DNA of 64,000 bases from Candidatus Binatia bacterium (lineage in GTDB: Bacteria > Desulfobacterota > Binatia > UBA12015): assembly GCA_036563615.1 (NCBI GenBank), contig DATCMB010000014.1, forward strand, positions 186,001 to 250,000, given 5' to 3'. Below the pieces are notes generated by a model. It ran no database searches. It was not told the DNA's origin and saw only the letters and a program-made list of their open reading frames with translations. Below are positions 43,219 through 56,067 of this stretch, piece by piece (position 1 is the first letter of the stretch; every line of letters starts with the position of its first letter). Both the position numbers and the translations under genes were made by a program.

Positions 43219-43600
43219 GCCGCTCGCGGCGCTCGAGCGGGATGCGACGCGGCCTCCCGCTGCCGTCGACCATCGCGTGCTCGGTGATGCCCTCGGCGAT
43301 CTTCACGCCGTCGCGCGTGATCTCGTACGCCATGCCGAGCGACGCGCCGCCGACCCAGTCGAGCCACGTCGTCACCTCGAGCACGTCGTCGAAGCACGCG
43401 GGGCGCACGTAGCGCAGGTCGACGCGCGTCGTCGAGAAGTGCAGACCGTCGGCGATGTACTCGCGGTACGGTCGGTCGTGCTCGTCCATCCAGGCGATGC
43501 GCGCGAGCTCGAGGTAGCGCACGTAGTTCGCGTGGTGGACGATGCCCATCGCGTCCGTCTCGTAGAACGGGACGCGGTGCCGGAAGGTCGAGCGCGTCAC
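43151..43600 (-). CDS. YbgC/4-hydroxybenzoyl-CoA thioesterase-like hotdog protein
   Basis: This 149-residue single-hotdog enzyme has the catalytic block VPFYETDAMGIVHHANYVRY, where the Asp of E-T-D-A-M-G acts on the thioester, followed by YLELARIAWMDEHDRPYREY. Such proteins hydrolyse short acyl-CoA or acyl-ACP thioesters. The Arg-rich last 25 residues are not part of the fold and lie within the tail overlap with the permease gene. Its ATG overlaps the stop of the DUF420 gene (ATGA), so the pair are co-translated. Confidence 0.9.
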   Translation of the reverse strand: MTRSTFRHRVPFYETDAMGIVHHANYVRYLELARIAWMDEHDRPYREYIADGLHFSTTRVDLRYVRPACFDDVLEVTTWLDWVGGASLGMAYEITRDGVKIAEGITEHAMVDGSGRPRRIPLERRERLSALAADPTPRAARRRRETADR

Positions 43601-44175
43601 GGGACGGACGGGACGCTGCCGCGCAGCATGAAGAAGATCACGACGCCGGTGACCGAGACATAGAGCCAGATCGGCAGCAGGATGCGCGTCACCCGCGCGT
43701 GGCGCGCGAACTGCCCGCGCCAGGCGAACCAGAACGCGGCGAGCGCCATCGGCACCACCGCCATCGACAGCAGCACGTGCGTGATCAGCACGACGAAGTA
43801 CACGACGCGCAGCAGGCCCTCGCCCTGGTAGCGCGTGTCGCCGTGCACGTAGTGGTACGCGAGGTAGCCGACGAGGAAGAGCGCCGAGGCGGCGAACGCC
43901 GCGACCATGAGGCGCTTGTGCACGTGGATCGCGCGGCGTCGGATCGCGATCCAGCCCGCCGCGAGCAGCACCGTCGCGAGCGCGTTCAAGCTCGCGTTGA
44001 CCGCGGGCATGAAGCGGAGGTCGACCTCGCCCGGCGGGGCCGCGGTGCGCACCAGCAGGATCCAGGCGATGAAGGCCAGCGCCGCGACCGACACCACGGC
44101 GTTGAAGACGTAGAACGTACGGTCGCCCGACCGCTCGTCGCGCGGCTCGAGCGCCGGGTTGCGGGCCTGCACCAT
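43597..44175 (-). CDS. DUF420 membrane protein
   Basis: This 192-residue protein has five hydrophobic helices and the DUF420 pattern of conserved histidines: NASLNALATVLLAAGWIAIR, RAIHVHKRLMVAAFAASALF, LAYHYVHGDTRYQGEGLLR and VVLITHVLLSMAVVP. Related proteins include CtaM/YozB, needed for haem-copper oxidase assembly in some bacteria. Here no oxidase genes are adjacent, so that role is an inference. The ATG at 44175 gives a short soluble N-terminus. It is co-translated with the thioesterase gene that follows. Confidence 0.85.
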   Translation of the reverse strand: MVQARNPALEPRDERSGDRTFYVFNAVVSVAALAFIAWILLVRTAAPPGEVDLRFMPAVNASLNALATVLLAAGWIAIRRRAIHVHKRLMVAAFAASALFLVGYLAYHYVHGDTRYQGEGLLRVVYFVVLITHVLLSMAVVPMALAAFWFAWRGQFARHARVTRILLPIWLYVSVTGVVIFFMLRGSVPSVP

Positions 44176-44454
44176 GCGGGGCCCATACCAGATCCGCCGC
44201 GCGACGTCAGAGAGCGGGCGCGATCGGTGCGCCGCAGCGAGTGGGCCACGAAGCTCGCAGGGAAGCGTCCGCCGCGACGGTGCGCCGCACGACCCGACGT
44301 TGCCGCATCGGACGAGCGGCCACGTTCGCCCGCATGCCTCGACGTGCGCCCGAAGCGCGTCCGGCGCTCGAACGACGCGCGACGCTCTTCGACGTCCGTT
44401 CGTTCCGCGATTTTGGCTTGCCTGCACCTCGTCCACGCTGCTACCGCCGACGCC

Positions 44455-45405
44455 ATGGCGCTCCTCACCTTCCTCTTCGCGGCCGTCCTCCTCCTGGCGC
44501 CAACCGCGGCGCTCGCCGGGCCACTCAAAGTTGCGCTTGACGATCGCGTCGACCCGGCGCCGATCGGCGGCGAGCTGGTCTACGAGATCGAGATCAAGGT
44601 GACGGGCACCCAGGCCGCGCCGGGCGTCGTCGCGACGCTCGAGCTGCCGCCCGGCACGACGTTCCTCTCGGCGCGCCGTCAGCCGGACTGGGAGCCGATC
44701 GACGGAAGCGTGGCGGGCAACACGGTGTCGTTCGACCTCGGCGACGTGCCGCCGTGCGACAAGAAGGGGCTGCCCGCGTGCCGCGACATCTGGGCGCGGG
44801 TGCGCGTCGAGCCGGAGGTCGAGCCGGGCACGATCATGCAGGCGAGCGTCAGCGTCACCTCGACCGACCCGGCGACCTTCAAGCCGGACTCGCACGCGAC
44901 CTACACCTCGGCGGGCTCGTTCGCGATCCGCAAGGGACGCGTCAACTTCGCGGCGATCCCGGGGCGCGACCGCATCCAGCTCGAGGGCGACGTCGGGCGC
45001 AACGGCTGGGAGTCGCCGCTGCTGCCGCCGCCACCGACCATCGACCTCACGAACGGCGTGCGGGTGCGCGTCGGCGAGGTCGGCGGGCCGCCGGTGCTCG
45101 ACGTCACCGTCCCCGGCACGGCGTTTCGTTGCCGCGGGCTCTCGAGCGTGCGCTGCACGCTCGCCGATCCGCGCTCGTGGCGACCGCTCGGGCTCGACCG
45201 TCTGACGATCCTGCTGCGCGCCAACCAACTGCAGCGCAACAACGCGAGCCTGCTCGTGCGCACGCACCAGCTCGCGCTGCCGCCGGACTACGGGCCGGAG
45301 CTCGAGATCACGGTCGACGCGAGCGGCGAGACCTATACCGACACCGTGCTGCTCGAGCGCAAGGGCAAGCGGCTCACGTACGCGAAGCCGCAGAACAAGC
45401 CGTAG
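44455..45405 (+). CDS. Secreted protein with DUF11-like beta-sandwich
   Basis: This 316-residue protein has a signal peptide (LLTFLFAAVLLLAPTAALAG). A region like the DUF11/conserved-repeat domain of surface proteins follows (IGGELVYEIEIKVTGTQ and GVVATLELPPGTTFLSARRQ, a pattern of beta strands). The second half has no recognisable motif. It is exported to the periplasm or surface; function unknown. A 279-base gap separates it from the divergent DUF420 gene, and the downstream dipeptidase gene follows after 164 bases. Confidence 0.75.
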   Translation: MALLTFLFAAVLLLAPTAALAGPLKVALDDRVDPAPIGGELVYEIEIKVTGTQAAPGVVATLELPPGTTFLSARRQPDWEPIDGSVAGNTVSFDLGDVPPCDKKGLPACRDIWARVRVEPEVEPGTIMQASVSVTSTDPATFKPDSHATYTSAGSFAIRKGRVNFAAIPGRDRIQLEGDVGRNGWESPLLPPPPTIDLTNGVRVRVGEVGGPPVLDVTVPGTAFRCRGLSSVRCTLADPRSWRPLGLDRLTILLRANQLQRNNASLLVRTHQLALPPDYGPELEITVDASGETYTDTVLLERKGKRLTYAKPQNKP

Positions 45406-45569
45406 CCGCGCGCGCAGCCTCATCGGCCGGGCTCACGCGGCGACAGCAACGCGCCGGGAACCGCGCCCGCGCACCGGCGCAACTCCCTGCACCGTCGCGC
45501 GCCGCGACACCGCCCGCCCGAGACGCATCGTGCCTTGCCGCCCGCCGCACGCCACCGTATCGAAGCGAC

Positions 45570-46664
45570 GTGCCTGCACTCGGACGCTCACGGCTCGCCT
45601 GGCGCGACCACCGCGCCGATCCCGCGCTCTGGGCGCGCGAGCTCGGCGTGTCGCGCGAAGCGGTGGAGATCTACCTGGCGAGCGACGTGATCGACCTGCA
45701 CGTCGACTCGTTCATCTGGACGCGCGTCTTCGGCTACGACCTGCGCCGCCGGCATGGACACGGGCTCTTCGGCGCGCGCTTCTACTCGCAGGTCGACTTC
45801 CCGCGCGCGCGCGAAGCGGGGCTGACCGGCGCGATCTGGGTGATCACCACCAACCCGTCGCGCCGCGCCGAGCGCCGCGCCGACGTCTTCCTGAAGAATC
45901 TCCGCCACCTGCAGAGCCTCTTCGACAGCGTGCCGGAGGATTTCGCGGTGGTGCGCAACGTCGCCGAGTACCGGCGCGCGCGCGCAGCCGGCAAGCACGG
46001 CGCCTTCATCGGCATCCAGGGCGGCAACGCGCTCGACGGCAGCCCCGACGCGCTCGACCTGATCCCCGACGATCTCGTCGTGCGCATCACGCTCGTGCAC
46101 CTGTCGTCCTCGTCGCTCGGCGCGACCAGCGCGCCGGTCGACAAGCGGCGCGACCAGGGGCTGACCGAGGCCGGACGCGACTACGTCCGGCGGATGAACG
46201 AGAAGCGCATCCTCGTCGACCTCGCGCACATCAACCGCGCCGGCTTCTTCGACGCGGTCGCGGTGCACGACCGCTCGCTGCCGATCGTCGTCACCCACAC
46301 GGGCGTCGCCGGCGTGTTTCGCCACTGGCGCAACCTCGAGGACGACCAGCTGCGCGCGATCGCCGACAGCGGCGGCACGATCGGCGTCATGTACCACTCG
46401 CCGTTCCTCGGCGACCCGTGGGCGGGCGGCCGCGCCGAGACGATCGTGCGCCACCTCGCGCACATCGTGGATACGGTGGGCGAGGACTTCGCGTCGCTCG
46501 GCAGCGACTGGGACGGCGCGATCAACCCGCCGCGCGACATGCCGACGGTGCTCGAGCTGCCGCGGCTCGTCGACCTCATGTTGCGCCGGGGCTGGAGCGC
46601 GGAGCGGATCGGCAAGATCCTGGGCGGCAACTTCCTGCGCGTCCTGGAGGCGGTGCGGGGCTGA
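45570..46664 (+). CDS. M19 (renal-dipeptidase-like) metallopeptidase with substituted bridging ligand
   Basis: This 364-residue TIM-barrel hydrolase resembles membrane/renal dipeptidase. Zinc ligands are seen in DLHVDSFIW (H-x-D), ILVDLAHINRAGF, VVTHTGVAGVFRHWRN and SLGSDWDGA. The bridging glutamate, normally in a G-x-E-G-G motif, is replaced by Gln (AFIGIQGGNALD, codon CAG). Without a carboxylate bridge the two-metal site may be altered or bind only one zinc. A GTG at 45570 gives the start; no strong ribosome site is visible. No signal peptide is seen. Confidence 0.87.
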   Translation: MPALGRSRLAWRDHRADPALWARELGVSREAVEIYLASDVIDLHVDSFIWTRVFGYDLRRRHGHGLFGARFYSQVDFPRAREAGLTGAIWVITTNPSRRAERRADVFLKNLRHLQSLFDSVPEDFAVVRNVAEYRRARAAGKHGAFIGIQGGNALDGSPDALDLIPDDLVVRITLVHLSSSSLGATSAPVDKRRDQGLTEAGRDYVRRMNEKRILVDLAHINRAGFFDAVAVHDRSLPIVVTHTGVAGVFRHWRNLEDDQLRAIADSGGTIGVMYHSPFLGDPWAGGRAETIVRHLAHIVDTVGEDFASLGSDWDGAINPPRDMPTVLELPRLVDLMLRRGWSAERIGKILGGNFLRVLEAVRG

Positions 46665-46818
46665 GCGCGGGCGCCCGAGATCGAGCCGCCCGCCGCGCGG
46701 AGCGTCCCCGGCCCTCGACGATCGTCGCAGGAAACGGGATGCCTCGCCCTACCCCGTCCGCTAGACTCGACGACTCGATTTCCGCGCCCCGGCGCGGCCT
46801 TTGACGAGGGACCCCGAC

Positions 46819-50520
<3,702 letters not shown>

Positions 50521-50626
50521 CGCCGGCGCGCGCTCGCGGCGCGGAGCTGCCGCTGCGGACGCGCCGCGTCGTTCGACGCCCGCAGGAGTCTCGCATCGCG
50601 TCGCGATCCGTCGTAAGCGGATCGCC

Positions 50627-50995
50627 ATGACGCCAGAAGAGACCGTGCGCAGCTTCTGCAAGGCCGTCGAGCGTCGCGACGTGAAGGAGCTCGCCGGCTA
50701 TTTCACCGACGACGCCGTCTATCACAACATTCCGCTCGCGCCCGTGAGCGGTCGCGAGGCGATCGAGGCGACGCTCGCGCAGTTCATCACGCCGTCCTCG
50801 AAGGTCGAGTTCGAGATGCGCGCGCTCGCGACCACCGGCAGCGTCGTCCTCACCGAGCGCGTCGACCGCTTCGTGATGAACGGCAAGTCGATCGAGCTGC
50901 CGGTGATGGGCGCGTTCGAGGTCACGCCGGAGGGCAAGATCAGCGCCTGGCGCGACTACTTCGACATGCAGCAGTTCACGAGCCAGCTCGGCTGA
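50627..50995 (+). CDS. Limonene-1,2-epoxide-hydrolase-like SnoaL-fold protein
   Basis: This 122-residue cone-shaped alpha+beta protein starts with SFCKAVERRDVKELAGYFTD. It keeps the epoxide-hydrolase active-site residues: Tyr and Asn in DDAVYHNIP, Arg and Asp in TERVDRFVM, and the second Asp in WRDYFDMQQF. That complete Asp-Arg-Asp arrangement favours real epoxide hydrolysis over a non-catalytic NTF2-like role. The substrate is unknown. The ATG at 50627 is followed by a short typical helix. It is separated from metH by 106 bases and converges on the lipoprotein gene. Confidence 0.85.
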   Translation: MTPEETVRSFCKAVERRDVKELAGYFTDDAVYHNIPLAPVSGREAIEATLAQFITPSSKVEFEMRALATTGSVVLTERVDRFVMNGKSIELPVMGAFEVTPEGKISAWRDYFDMQQFTSQLG

Positions 50996-51100
50996 GCCGC
51001 GCGGCGCGCGCGGACGCGCGAGCCGCCCTCGCCGCCGCGGCCGACGTGCGCAATCCGCCGAGCGGAACGAGCTCGCCCGACCGCGCCCGCGCGCGCCGGC

Positions 51101-52432
51101 TCAGCGCAGGTCCGTCACCCGCAGCTCGGCCGGCGGCTCCGCCAGCACCACGAACGCGCGCCAGCCGTCGGTGAAGTACGGATCGCCGGTCAGGTTCTCG
51201 CGCGGCGCGTTCGGCGGCGCGGCGCCGACACCCTCGACGTAGCCCACCAGGCTCGCCGACTCCTGCTGCACGAGGTCGCCGATCACGTAGTCGCGCGCGT
51301 CGTCGACCTCGGGGTCGATCTTGTGCGTCGTCAGATTCCAGGTCTGCGTCGTGAAGCGCACGCCGATGTCGCGGCTCGCCTGCCCGACCCACACCGGCTT
51401 GCCCTGGAAGCGCAGCCAGGTGACCCAGAGCCGGAAGTGGTGCCGGTCGTCGACTGTGCGCCGCACCTTCTGGAAGGCGATGTCCTGGCGGCGTCCGAAG
51501 AGATAGAGATCGCTCACCGGCGACACGCGGTAGGTCGAGCCGAAGAGGAACGACTGCACGGTGCGCACGATCGAGCCGGCGTGGATGCGCTCGGTCTCGT
51601 ACCAGCCGGCGCGGCTGAACGCGTCGAGGATGTCTTCGAGGTCGCCGATCACCACGAGATTGACCGGATCGCCGTACTTGGTGCCGTCGGCGTCGGTCGT
51701 GCAGCACGGCATCGCCTCGAGCGCCGTGCGCAGACCCGTCTCGTCGACGTGCACGATCTGCTCGTCGGGGTGCAGGCGCGCGATCCCCTCCGGATCGAGG
51801 TCGCGCTCGATGTCGGGCATCGGCACGAGGAAGCGGAAGCTGAGCTTGCCGTCCTCGCCGTAGAGCACGACGTTCACCTTGCGCGTGCCCTCGTCGATGC
51901 CGGCGAAGACGAAGCCGCTCTCCGTCTCGCCCGGGCCGATCACCTCGGAGCCGAAGCCCTGCGAGAGGAAGTACTCGTCCATCTGGGCGTTCGCGCGGCG
52001 CGCGCCGAGCGACTGCAGCGCGCCCGGCACGACCAGCGGCAAGAGGAGCAGGTTCTTGAGGCCGCCCGGCAGGTAGCCCGTCGTCCGGTAGTGGCTCACG
52101 TACGACGCCTCGAGCGGTGAGTAGTAGTGCGGGTCGATGCTCGGCTTCGACAGGAGATAGGGACCGTCGCTGCCGTTGTGCACCTCGATCCAGATCGGCT
52201 GGATGCCGCGCCGGTAGAGCGACACGCCGAAGACGCGGCTCGCCTCGTCCGCGTCGAGGACGGCGACGGTCACCGTGACGTCGTTGCGCGTCTGCGCCTG
52301 CGCGCGGTGGCGGAAGGTCGCGGGATCGGGCGGCGTCGGCCGGTACGCGGAGCAGCCGGCGCCGTGCAGCGCGAGCGACAGCACGAGCCACGCGGCGAGC
52401 GTCCGGCGGGGGCCGAGGACTGGGCGCATCAT
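51101..52432 (-). CDS. LssY_C-domain lipoprotein
   Basis: This 443-residue protein begins with a lipoprotein signal (hydrophobic WLVLSLALHGAGC, with lipobox Gly-Ala-Gly-Cys near residue 28). The LssY C-terminal domain shows as GYLPGGLKNLLLLPLVVPGA, DDILDAFSRAGWYETERIH, YLFGRRQDIAFQKVRRTVDD and FRLWVTWLRFQGKPVWVGQA. The domain usually sits behind membrane phosphatase modules; here it stands alone on a lipid anchor. The role is unknown. The ATG at 52432 is chosen because it puts the signal at the N-terminus; an immediately following ATG (52429) is equivalent. Confidence 0.82.
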   Translation of the reverse strand: MMRPVLGPRRTLAAWLVLSLALHGAGCSAYRPTPPDPATFRHRAQAQTRNDVTVTVAVLDADEASRVFGVSLYRRGIQPIWIEVHNGSDGPYLLSKPSIDPHYYSPLEASYVSHYRTTGYLPGGLKNLLLLPLVVPGALQSLGARRANAQMDEYFLSQGFGSEVIGPGETESGFVFAGIDEGTRKVNVVLYGEDGKLSFRFLVPMPDIERDLDPEGIARLHPDEQIVHVDETGLRTALEAMPCCTTDADGTKYGDPVNLVVIGDLEDILDAFSRAGWYETERIHAGSIVRTVQSFLFGSTYRVSPVSDLYLFGRRQDIAFQKVRRTVDDRHHFRLWVTWLRFQGKPVWVGQASRDIGVRFTTQTWNLTTHKIDPEVDDARDYVIGDLVQQESASLVGYVEGVGAAPPNAPRENLTGDPYFTDGWRAFVVLAEPPAELRVTDLR

Positions 52433-52696
52433 GCAGAGCCAAAGCACGAACGGGCGCGCGGTGAAAACGCGGAGCGCGGTGCGGCAGCGGCGTGGCGCGG
52501 CGACGCCCCGACGCAACGCGGTCGACGCTACGCGGGAGCGGCGTGCCGCGGCTGCGGCGTCAAGCAACGACACGCCGCGCCGCCACCCGCACGACCTCGC
52601 GGGCGAGCGACGCAGCGCGCGTCAATCACATCTCACAGCGACGATCGCAGCGACGAGCGCATCCCGCTCGCCGCGCGCCCGACGATCAGCAGCGCA
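52433..52696. other. Intergenic region upstream of the lipoprotein gene
   Basis: This 264-base gap lies between two minus-strand genes. I see no gene, hairpin terminator or promoter pattern that stands out. Confidence 0.4.
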
Positions 52697-54037
52697 TCAC
52701 CACGGAACGTCGAACCCGTAGCGCCGCGCGCGCTGCCCGAGCTCGACCACGTCGGCCCGCGCCGCGCGCGACGCCTCGCCGTGGATGCACTCGTGGCCGA
52801 ACGGGCCCTGCGGCACGTCGAAGCGCGGCGCGCGCAGGTCCTTGCCCTTCTGGAAGTCGAGCACGTGCGCAAGGTTGTACGCCGTCGCGTCGCGCTCGGC
52901 GAGCGGATCGAGTCCCCAGCGCCACTCGACCATGCGCAGGATCGAGGTGTGGTCGTAGACCTCGTGGCCGATGAAGCCGCGGCGCGCGAGCGGCGACACC
53001 ACGAGCAGCGGCACGCGGAAGCCGAGACGACCATCGTTGCCGATCTCGCGGTCGAGCGCAGTCTGCGGCATGAGCGGCGGCGGCACGTGGTCGTAGAAGC
53101 CGCCCCACTCGTCGTAGTTGATCACCAGCACGGTGTTCGGCCAGTTCGGGCTCGACACGATGGCTTCGTAGATCTCGTTGAGGAAGATCTGCCCGTTGCG
53201 GATGTCGGCGAACGGGTGGTCGTCGTTCGAGGTGCCGAGCTCCTCGTTGACGAAGCGCGGATCGACGAACGCCAGGTTGGGCAACCGCCCCGCCGCCGCG
53301 TCGGCGAGGAACTCCGAGTACGGCTTGCTGATGTCGATGAAGCGCGCGCCGAACAGCGCGGTCACCGGCAGGTCGTTGTAGTAGTAGCGGCCGCTCAGCC
53401 CCTTCTCGGCGATCCGGTCCCAGATCGCGGGCAGGTCGCTCGGATCGAGCGTGTTGCGCAGACGGTCGGTCGCTCCCGCGTGCTGGTAGATCCGGTTCGG
53501 GAACGTCGGGCCCATCAGCGAGCAGAAGTATCGGTCGCACGTCGTCCACGACGGCACCGCCTGGCCGAAGAACGAGAGATCCTCCTGGCGGTAGTAGCCG
53601 ATCGGGAAGAGGTCGTCGGTCGACGCCCGGAGCCAGCCGTCGCAGGCGCCGTCGGCGAACTGGATCCGACCGCCGTTGTAGCTGTGGTCGGGATCGCCGT
53701 ACTGGCAGCCCTGCCACTCGGGCGCGAGCGGATAGGGCGCGTGCGCCACGCCGCGCCGGTCGACGTACTCGAGCCCGGACTGGAGGCCGTCGCCGCCGGG
53801 GAGCCAGCCCAGGAAGTGGTCGTACGAGCGGTTCTCCATCATCACGACGACGATGTGCTCGATGCCCGACGTCTCGGGGTCGGGAAGCGGCAGATGCTCG
53901 ACGTCGGTGGAGTCGCTGTCGGAGCTGTCGCTGCAGCTGCCGACCATCAACGCGCCGGTCGCAGCGGCGAGCCCCGCGAGGAACTCGCGGCGGGACAGCT
54001 CCGACTTGGCCTCGAGATCGTCCTTCTTACTGCTCAT
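52697..54037 (-). CDS. Tat-exported phosphoesterase of the acid-phosphatase/phospholipase C family
   Basis: This 446-residue enzyme has a twin-arginine signal (SRREFLAGLAAATGALMVGS at residues 15-34) followed by a Cys that could be lipidated. The phosphoesterase core has VVVMMENRSYDHFLGW with the metal-site Glu, Asn and Asp, FPNRIYQHAG, LVINYDEWGGFYDHVPPP and VVSPLARRGFIGHEVYDHTS with metal-site Asp and His. Relatives hydrolyse phosphate monoesters or phospholipids outside the cytoplasm. GCAGGAGGGA lies just before the ATG at 54037. Its divergent neighbour is the MATE transporter. Whether it prefers phospholipids is open. Confidence 0.88.
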   Translation of the reverse strand: MSSKKDDLEAKSELSRREFLAGLAAATGALMVGSCSDSSDSDSTDVEHLPLPDPETSGIEHIVVVMMENRSYDHFLGWLPGGDGLQSGLEYVDRRGVAHAPYPLAPEWQGCQYGDPDHSYNGGRIQFADGACDGWLRASTDDLFPIGYYRQEDLSFFGQAVPSWTTCDRYFCSLMGPTFPNRIYQHAGATDRLRNTLDPSDLPAIWDRIAEKGLSGRYYYNDLPVTALFGARFIDISKPYSEFLADAAAGRLPNLAFVDPRFVNEELGTSNDDHPFADIRNGQIFLNEIYEAIVSSPNWPNTVLVINYDEWGGFYDHVPPPLMPQTALDREIGNDGRLGFRVPLLVVSPLARRGFIGHEVYDHTSILRMVEWRWGLDPLAERDATAYNLAHVLDFQKGKDLRAPRFDVPQGPFGHECIHGEASRAARADVVELGQRARRYGFDVPW

Positions 54038-54246
54038 GGATCCCTCCTGCCTGGATTGGCCGGCCGGATCTTCGACGTTCCCGGCCCCCGGTGCAAGCGC
54101 GCGAGCGCAGTCCTCGCCGCGGACGCGGCGGCCAAGGCAAAGCTTCACCGTCCGTTCACGCCGCCGCCGCACGGATGCCGAGGATCGGGCCCTCCGGGCC
54201 GAGTTGCGTACGCTCGTCGCGTCCGCTTTGCCAGGACGAGCGCGCG

Positions 54247-55635
54247 ATGGAGGGAGAGCCAGCAAGCCTGATCCTGGGTTCCGAGGCGTCCGCTCCACGC
54301 AGCGCGCCTCTCGCGCAGTCCCGCCGCGTCATCTGGTCGCTCGCCTGGCCGGTGATCGTCACCATGCTCTCCGAGTCGCTGGTCGGGCTGGTCGACATGC
54401 TGTTCGTGTCGCGGCTCGGCGCGACCTCGGTCGCCGCGGTCGGCGTCGGGGCGCAGATCCTCGGCGCGGTGACGGTCACCATGACCGCGGTCGGCACCGG
54501 GACGCTCGCGCTGGTCGCGCGCAGCATCGGCGCCGGGCAGCGGGGGGAGGCCGAGCGCATCCTCGGGCAATCGATCTTGGTCGCCGCGGCGCTCGCGGTC
54601 GCAGCGATCGTGCCGGTGATCGCGTTCGCCGCGCCGCTCGTGCGCGCCTTCGGCGTCGAGGACCACGTCGTCGAGCTCGGCGCCGCGTTCGTGCACCTCG
54701 TCATGCTGTCGGTGCCGGCGTACTCGGTGTTCTTCGTCGTCGCCTCCGCGCTGCGCGGCACCGGCGACACCCGCACGCCGCTCGCGATCGGTGTCGTGGT
54801 CAACGTGCTCAACGTCGCGCTCAACTACGTGCTGATCTTCGGCAAGCTCGGCTTGCCGGCGCTCGGCGTGCGCGGCTCGGGTCTCGCGTCGGCGATCTCG
54901 TTCACGGTCGGCATGGCGCTGTCGCTCGTGCTGCTCGCCGTCGGACGGCTGCGCCTGCGTCTCGACTGGGCCGACCTCGCGCTGCACGTCGCCACGATCC
55001 GCCGCGTGCTGCACATCGGCTATCCCGCGGCGGCCGAGCAGCTGCTGATGCAGATCGGCTTCTTCCTCTACCTGCTGTTCGCGGCGCGCTACGGCACGGA
55101 CGCGATCGCCGCGTACTTCATCGGCGTGCGCATCCTCGCGCTGTCGTTCCTGCCGGGCTTCGGCTTCGCCGCCGCGGCGGCGGCGCTCGTCGGCCAGAAC
55201 CTTGGCGCCGGCGAGCCGCGACGCGCGGAGACCGCGGGGTGGCATGCGACCTGGATGTCGGTCGCGCTGATGTCGGCGATCGGCGTCGTGATCTTCCTGT
55301 TCGCGGAGCCGATCGCGCGGCTGTTCGTCGACCAGCCCGAGGTCGTCGCCGGCACGGTGTCGTTCATCTACATGCTCGGCGTCTCGCAGCCGCTCATGGC
55401 GATGGACTTCACGCTCGGCGGCGCGCTGCGCGGCGCGGGCGATACACGTTTTCCCTTGCTCACGGTGCTGATCGCGTTCTACGGGTGTCGCCTCGGCTTC
55501 GCCTGGATGGTGGTCAACGTGCTGCACCTGAGCTTGACGTGGCTGTGGGCCGCGCTGATCGGCGACTACGTCGCGCGCGCGACGCTCAAGGCGTGGCGCT
55601 TCCGCCGCGGCGACTGGCAAGCGATCGCCGTTTGA
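54247..55635 (+). CDS. MATE-family multidrug/toxin efflux protein
   Basis: This 462-residue protein has twelve helices in two pseudo-symmetric halves, each with the family phrases: VIWSLAWPVIVTMLSESLVG and VDMLFVSRLGATSVAAVGVG early, ALRGTGDTRTPLAIGVVVNV before helix 6, and GGALRGAGDTRFPLL in the second half. It exports cationic or organic compounds using an ion gradient. It is the first of three plus-strand genes (a 9-base gap, then a four-base overlap), so it is probably transcribed with the small protein and the HTTM protein that follow. Confidence 0.92.
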   Translation: MEGEPASLILGSEASAPRSAPLAQSRRVIWSLAWPVIVTMLSESLVGLVDMLFVSRLGATSVAAVGVGAQILGAVTVTMTAVGTGTLALVARSIGAGQRGEAERILGQSILVAAALAVAAIVPVIAFAAPLVRAFGVEDHVVELGAAFVHLVMLSVPAYSVFFVVASALRGTGDTRTPLAIGVVVNVLNVALNYVLIFGKLGLPALGVRGSGLASAISFTVGMALSLVLLAVGRLRLRLDWADLALHVATIRRVLHIGYPAAAEQLLMQIGFFLYLLFAARYGTDAIAAYFIGVRILALSFLPGFGFAAAAAALVGQNLGAGEPRRAETAGWHATWMSVALMSAIGVVIFLFAEPIARLFVDQPEVVAGTVSFIYMLGVSQPLMAMDFTLGGALRGAGDTRFPLLTVLIAFYGCRLGFAWMVVNVLHLSLTWLWAALIGDYVARATLKAWRFRRGDWQAIAV

Positions 55636-55644
55636 GGTGCCCCG

Positions 55645-56067
55645 GTGAGCGCGCGCGAATGGCTGCTGTCGCTGCTCTTCGTCGCGTTCTTCGTCTTGAA
55701 GGTGGCCGAGGGCTGGGGCGAGCTCGAGGAGTTCCCCCTCACCCACGTGCCGATGTTCCGCGCCGCGCACCCCGAGTGGGATCTGCCGCGCCGCTTGACG
55801 CTCTACGGGCTGCGCCGCGGCGCCTGGTTCGAGATGCGGCCGTTCCAGTTCGGGCTCAATCCTGACCAGCTCAAGCGTCGCCTGCTCCACTCGCTCGACA
55901 TGGCCGCCGCCTGCGGCGAGCTCGTGCGCAGCTTCAACGCGTCCCGTCCGCCGGAGCGCCGCGTCGACGCCGCCGTGGTGGTCTTGACGACCGTGGCGCG
56001 GCCGCAAGCGCCCGAGCACGGCTCGGTCGTCCGCACCAAGTGCGCCCTCGCGAAGGGGCGGCGTTGA
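55645..56067 (+). CDS. Small membrane-associated protein of unknown function
   Basis: This 140-residue protein opens with a hydrophobic segment (WLLSLLFVAFFVLKVAE), followed by EEFPLTHVPMFRAAHPEWDL and a short soluble domain with no recognised motif. It starts at a GTG 9 bases after the MATE stop, and its stop overlaps the TTG of the HTTM gene, so it is part of that unit. The N-terminal strings resemble the small proteins that often accompany HTTM genes. No function can be assigned. Confidence 0.7.
   Translation: MSAREWLLSLLFVAFFVLKVAEGWGELEEFPLTHVPMFRAAHPEWDLPRRLTLYGLRRGAWFEMRPFQFGLNPDQLKRRLLHSLDMAAACGELVRSFNASRPPERRVDAAVVVLTTVARPQAPEHGSVVRTKCALAKGRR

Noticed and set aside
46665..46818. Cobalamin or SAM riboswitch before metH
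   Set aside because: The region is only 154 bases, and neither a B12-box-like string nor a recognisable SAM aptamer pattern could be found.
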